Shown one piece after another: positions 14,493 through 16,506 of a stretch of DNA of 16,506 nucleotides; position 1 is the stretch's first letter, and each line of letters opens with the position of its first letter. The translations under genes were made by a program, and so were the position numbers. Source of the DNA: RGIG464 sp045643185 (GTDB lineage: Bacteria > Myxococcota_A > Bradymonadia > UBA4248); the NCBI GenBank assembly GCA_045643185.1, contig JAZUKH010000282.1:1-16506 (forward strand), in the 5' to 3' direction. A model generated the notes under the pieces. The model was given only the letters and a program-made list of their open reading frames with translations, did not search any database and was not told the DNA's origin.

Positions 14493-15641
14493 ATGTTCGA
14501 CTCACACCAAAAGCGCTTATTCATCTCATTAGCCTTGTTTTCAGGCCTGTTTATGACGGCTTGCGATGAATCTGGCTCCACACAGGACGACGATTACCAT
14601 TTTTGTACTGGTGAAACGATCTCCTCGTGCCGCAGCCTGCCAATGTGCGACCCGACCTGGTGCAATGAAACGCTCAGCATGTGTTTAAGTCTGGGCAACG
14701 ACTACGCAGCCACGATGCCGCTTTGCGACACATCCGACGCGGTCGATTGCACGAAGTTGAACTATGACACCTGTATGAAAGCAGCCGCCTGCAACAGCAA
14801 ATGCGGATGCCTCGATCAAGACCCGTCACCAACTTGTCAGGACAACCCTATCCAGACCTCCTGCACGCCCGGCTCAGCCCGTTGTTCCGGCAAATTGCGC
14901 CAGGAATGCAATACCGAAGGCAGCTGGCTCACCGTCGAGACCTGCAGCACCTACTGCGCCAAGAATTCTCAGAACCAAACGTCATGCGTCGATCCCTGTC
15001 TGCCCAAAGCCGGCAGTCAAGGCACGATCGTCAACATCACCGACGGCGACACCATGACGATCATGATCCATCCAAAAGACGGCGAGTGTTCTTCATATTA
15101 TTATTCGGTCCGTCTGCATGGCATCGACAGCCCGGAATGCGCGAAAGAAAAAGTCTATCGCGATATTCATTACGACAACAACACGTCGAACGGCAGTTTT
15201 TATTCGTGTAAAAATGATACGAATTATTATGCGAGCGGCAGCAGCGTCAACGATCCCTACGGCTGGGAAGCCTACCAACAGGCCCTCGAATTCCTCCCCA
15301 TTGGCGCAAACATCACCATCTCCTGCGACCGCAACGACAAAGACGGCGGCTGCGAGATCGACGACACCGGCTCGCGTCGCCTCGTTTATGTCGGCTTCAC
15401 CCAAAACAACGCCTCTTACGACTTCTCCACGGAAATGGCTCGCGCCGGCGCAGCACTCGCCAATACCGATTACTACAGCACGACTTCCAAGATCAAAGCC
15501 ATCTGCAAAGCCATGGGCGAAGCTCAGACCAGCAAAAAAGGCATGTGGGCAAATGGATCTGTCTCGACAGTCCTCTCACAAATCAATGGTAAAAAGTGGA
15601 AAAACTCCATGCAGAAGAAATGCAACCTTTCAAATAAATAA
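14493..15641 (+). CDS. Staphylococcal nuclease-like (thermonuclease) lipoprotein
   Basis: The 382-residue protein starts with a lipoprotein signal ending LFSGLFMTAC (Cys24 anchor). A Cys-rich region (about 38-170) with CSGKLRQEC- and CSTYCAK-type pairs follows. The SNase fold (about 177-350) begins GTIVNITDGDTMTIMI, with the calcium-site aspartates in DGDT. The active-site block VRLHGIDSPE (206-215) holds Arg207, Asp212 and Glu215, matching Arg35, Asp40 and Glu43 of the S. aureus enzyme. An Arg in GSRRLVYVGF (295/296) fits Arg87. An insertion of about 45 residues with a Cys follows the active-site block. A calcium-dependent extracellular nuclease degrading DNA or RNA is expected. The ATG at 14493 is chosen for AAAAGGA seven bases upstream and the clean signal peptide; the ATG at 14454 adds 13 residues without a well-spaced site. 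No link to the ZorAB-like operon is evident. Confidence 0.92.
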   Translation: MFDSHQKRLFISLALFSGLFMTACDESGSTQDDDYHFCTGETISSCRSLPMCDPTWCNETLSMCLSLGNDYAATMPLCDTSDAVDCTKLNYDTCMKAAACNSKCGCLDQDPSPTCQDNPIQTSCTPGSARCSGKLRQECNTEGSWLTVETCSTYCAKNSQNQTSCVDPCLPKAGSQGTIVNITDGDTMTIMIHPKDGECSSYYYSVRLHGIDSPECAKEKVYRDIHYDNNTSNGSFYSCKNDTNYYASGSSVNDPYGWEAYQQALEFLPIGANITISCDRNDKDGGCEIDDTGSRRLVYVGFTQNNASYDFSTEMARAGAALANTDYYSTTSKIKAICKAMGEAQTSKKGMWANGSVSTVLSQINGKKWKNSMQKKCNLSNK

Positions 15642-15708
15642 TAATAAAGTCGATATATAAATATTTTTAATTCGTCATTATTACTTATTTAAAATTTTTA
15701 TATATATG

Positions 15709-15782
15709 TAGGGGGAAGTCTCCCCCTACGCGGCTATTGGCATTCGCCAATACGCCGCTACCCCTTCCCCTGGCAGGGGCCC
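15709..15782 (+). repeat. Dispersed hairpin element, copy C
   Basis: It is nearly identical to copy A and in the same orientation: ggggga/tccccc hairpin, tacgcggctattggc, a 4-base loop, gccaatacgccgcta, then ccccttcccctggcaggggcc. It starts 67 nt past the nuclease stop, comparable with the 54 nt between copy A and the pepF stop. The stretch before it (15642-15708) is very AT-rich. Confidence 0.88.
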
Positions 15783-15832
15783 AACCGCACGTCGCTACGC
15801 GCGGTCTCGTTTTATTTGTCTCGGTTTTAGGG

Positions 15833-15861
15833 TTGACAACGCACACGCATTGTCACATTAT
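15833..15861 (+). promoter_or_regulatory. Sigma-70-type promoter for the last lipoprotein gene
   Basis: A consensus TTGACA (15833-15838) is followed after exactly 17 bases by CATTAT (15856-15861, four of six consensus positions). It lies 66 bases upstream of the ATG at 15928. Confidence 0.65.
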
Positions 15862-15927
15862 TAGATGGTCTTTTCAGCCCCTAAGAGACTGAAATTTAAT
15901 AATAATTGCACATAATTAGGTTTTAAC

Positions 15928-16506
15928 ATGAACAGAAAGCGTAGGAATTTATCGTTATTATTGGCTTGTTTATGCGTGTCAGGCGCAACAGGATGTCATG
16001 ACGACACCGCCTTGAACACCAGCGTTCATTGGAATGACTGTGTTGGCATGGAAGGCCAATCCTTTTGCCGCGACAACAGCATTGTCGTGTGCAGTGACAA
16101 AGGCGTCGTTCAGAGCGAAGACAGCTGCGGCGCAGGCACGATCTGTGTCACGGACAATAACCAAGCCGAGTGTGTGCTCGAAAACAGCATCGGTGAAAAC
16201 AAGTGCGGCGACACAGTTTTGAAATGCCGCAATAACAGCGTCTACACGTGCGCCAACGGCAATTGGCGCAAGGCCATGGACTGCACCAGCAAACAAGTTT
16301 GCAACAGTCGAACCGGCGAATGCGACGACAAGATGGAACCGTTTACGCCGTGCAAAGACTCAGACAATCGCTGCGTCGATGGCAAAGTCGTCGTCTGCGA
16401 TCACGACACGCTGATCGCGTCAGAATCAGCATGTCCAAGCGGTCAGTGCGAAGGCACGGCGTGCAAGATCATTGAGTGCGAAAACGACGACACGAAGTGT
16501 GAGGTC
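15928..16506 (+). CDS. Cys-rich lipoprotein, 3' end beyond the window
   Basis: The frame is open from the ATG at 15928 to the window edge, giving 193 codons. It begins with a lipoprotein signal, MNRKRRNLSLLLACLCVS plus GATGC, with Cys23 as the likely anchor. The mature part is made of short Cys-rich units of the kind CRDNSIVVCSDKG, CRNNSVYTCANGNW and CVDGKVVVCDHD. Each has two Cys around a small hydrophobic strand, at intervals of roughly 45 residues. A related unit (CSGKLRQECNTEGSW) occurs in the neighbouring nuclease lipoprotein, so the two may share a domain family. I do not recognise an enzyme domain in the visible part. It is probably an outer-membrane or surface protein. The ribosome binding site is weak (AGG eight bases upstream). 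Confidence 0.85.
   Translation, partial: MNRKRRNLSLLLACLCVSGATGCHDDTALNTSVHWNDCVGMEGQSFCRDNSIVVCSDKGVVQSEDSCGAGTICVTDNNQAECVLENSIGENKCGDTVLKCRNNSVYTCANGNWRKAMDCTSKQVCNSRTGECDDKMEPFTPCKDSDNRCVDGKVVVCDHDTLIASESACPSGQCEGTACKIIECENDDTKCEV

Noticed and set aside
14493..15641. The SNase-like protein as the missing nuclease effector of the ZorAB-like operon
   Set aside because: It is an exported lipoprotein, about 8 kb away, on the other strand, with its own promoter candidate and among surface-protein genes.

Overview
The window looks like chromosomal DNA of a Gram-negative, deltaproteobacteria/Myxococcota-like bacterium. The support is a set of Cys-rich lipoproteins with CxDxxKxxPGxCGCG-type repeats and a GLUG-type domain, an NtrC/AtoC-type sigma-54 regulator, and a YbgF/CpoB-like periplasmic protein. 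The lineage is inferred from style of gene content only. Most genes are moderately GC-rich. A central block (about 943-6451) is poorer in GC and, in its first gene, strongly AT-rich.

Layout. (1) 2-855, + strand: the 3' end of a PepF-type oligopeptidase gene, a hairpin repeat element, then rpiB. (2) 943-6451, - strand: a compact three-gene operon, transcribed leftwards as an 851-residue coiled-coil protein, then a ZorA-like MotA/TolQ/ExbB channel with a long cytoplasmic tail, then a ZorB-like MotB/OmpA protein. This resembles the ZorAB core of Zorya anti-phage systems, but no ZorC, ZorD or ZorE gene is present and a giant coiled coil takes the first position. It is the best candidate here for an undescribed system. 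A cluster of GGAACAATT operator-like sites lies upstream. (3) 7037-8370, + strand: a YbgF/CpoB-like coiled-coil/TPR protein and a GNAT acetyltransferase, 2 nt apart. (4) 8371-8882: a gene-free stretch packed with hairpins. (5) 8883-11319, - strand: an exported nitroreductase-family lipoprotein followed 28 nt later by a sigma-54-dependent response regulator. (6) 11647-16506, + strand: three Cys-rich lipoprotein genes in a row: a CGCG-repeat/GLUG protein, a staphylococcal-nuclease-like surface nuclease, and a third cut by the window edge. Two have good sigma-70 promoter matches of their own and the nuclease gene has a weaker one.

A dispersed hairpin element occurs three times (203-274, 11473-11570 in inverted orientation, 15709-15782). 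Its flanks are conserved, and one copy has a much larger palindromic core in place of the small hairpin. No rRNA, tRNA, CRISPR array or transposase gene was seen.
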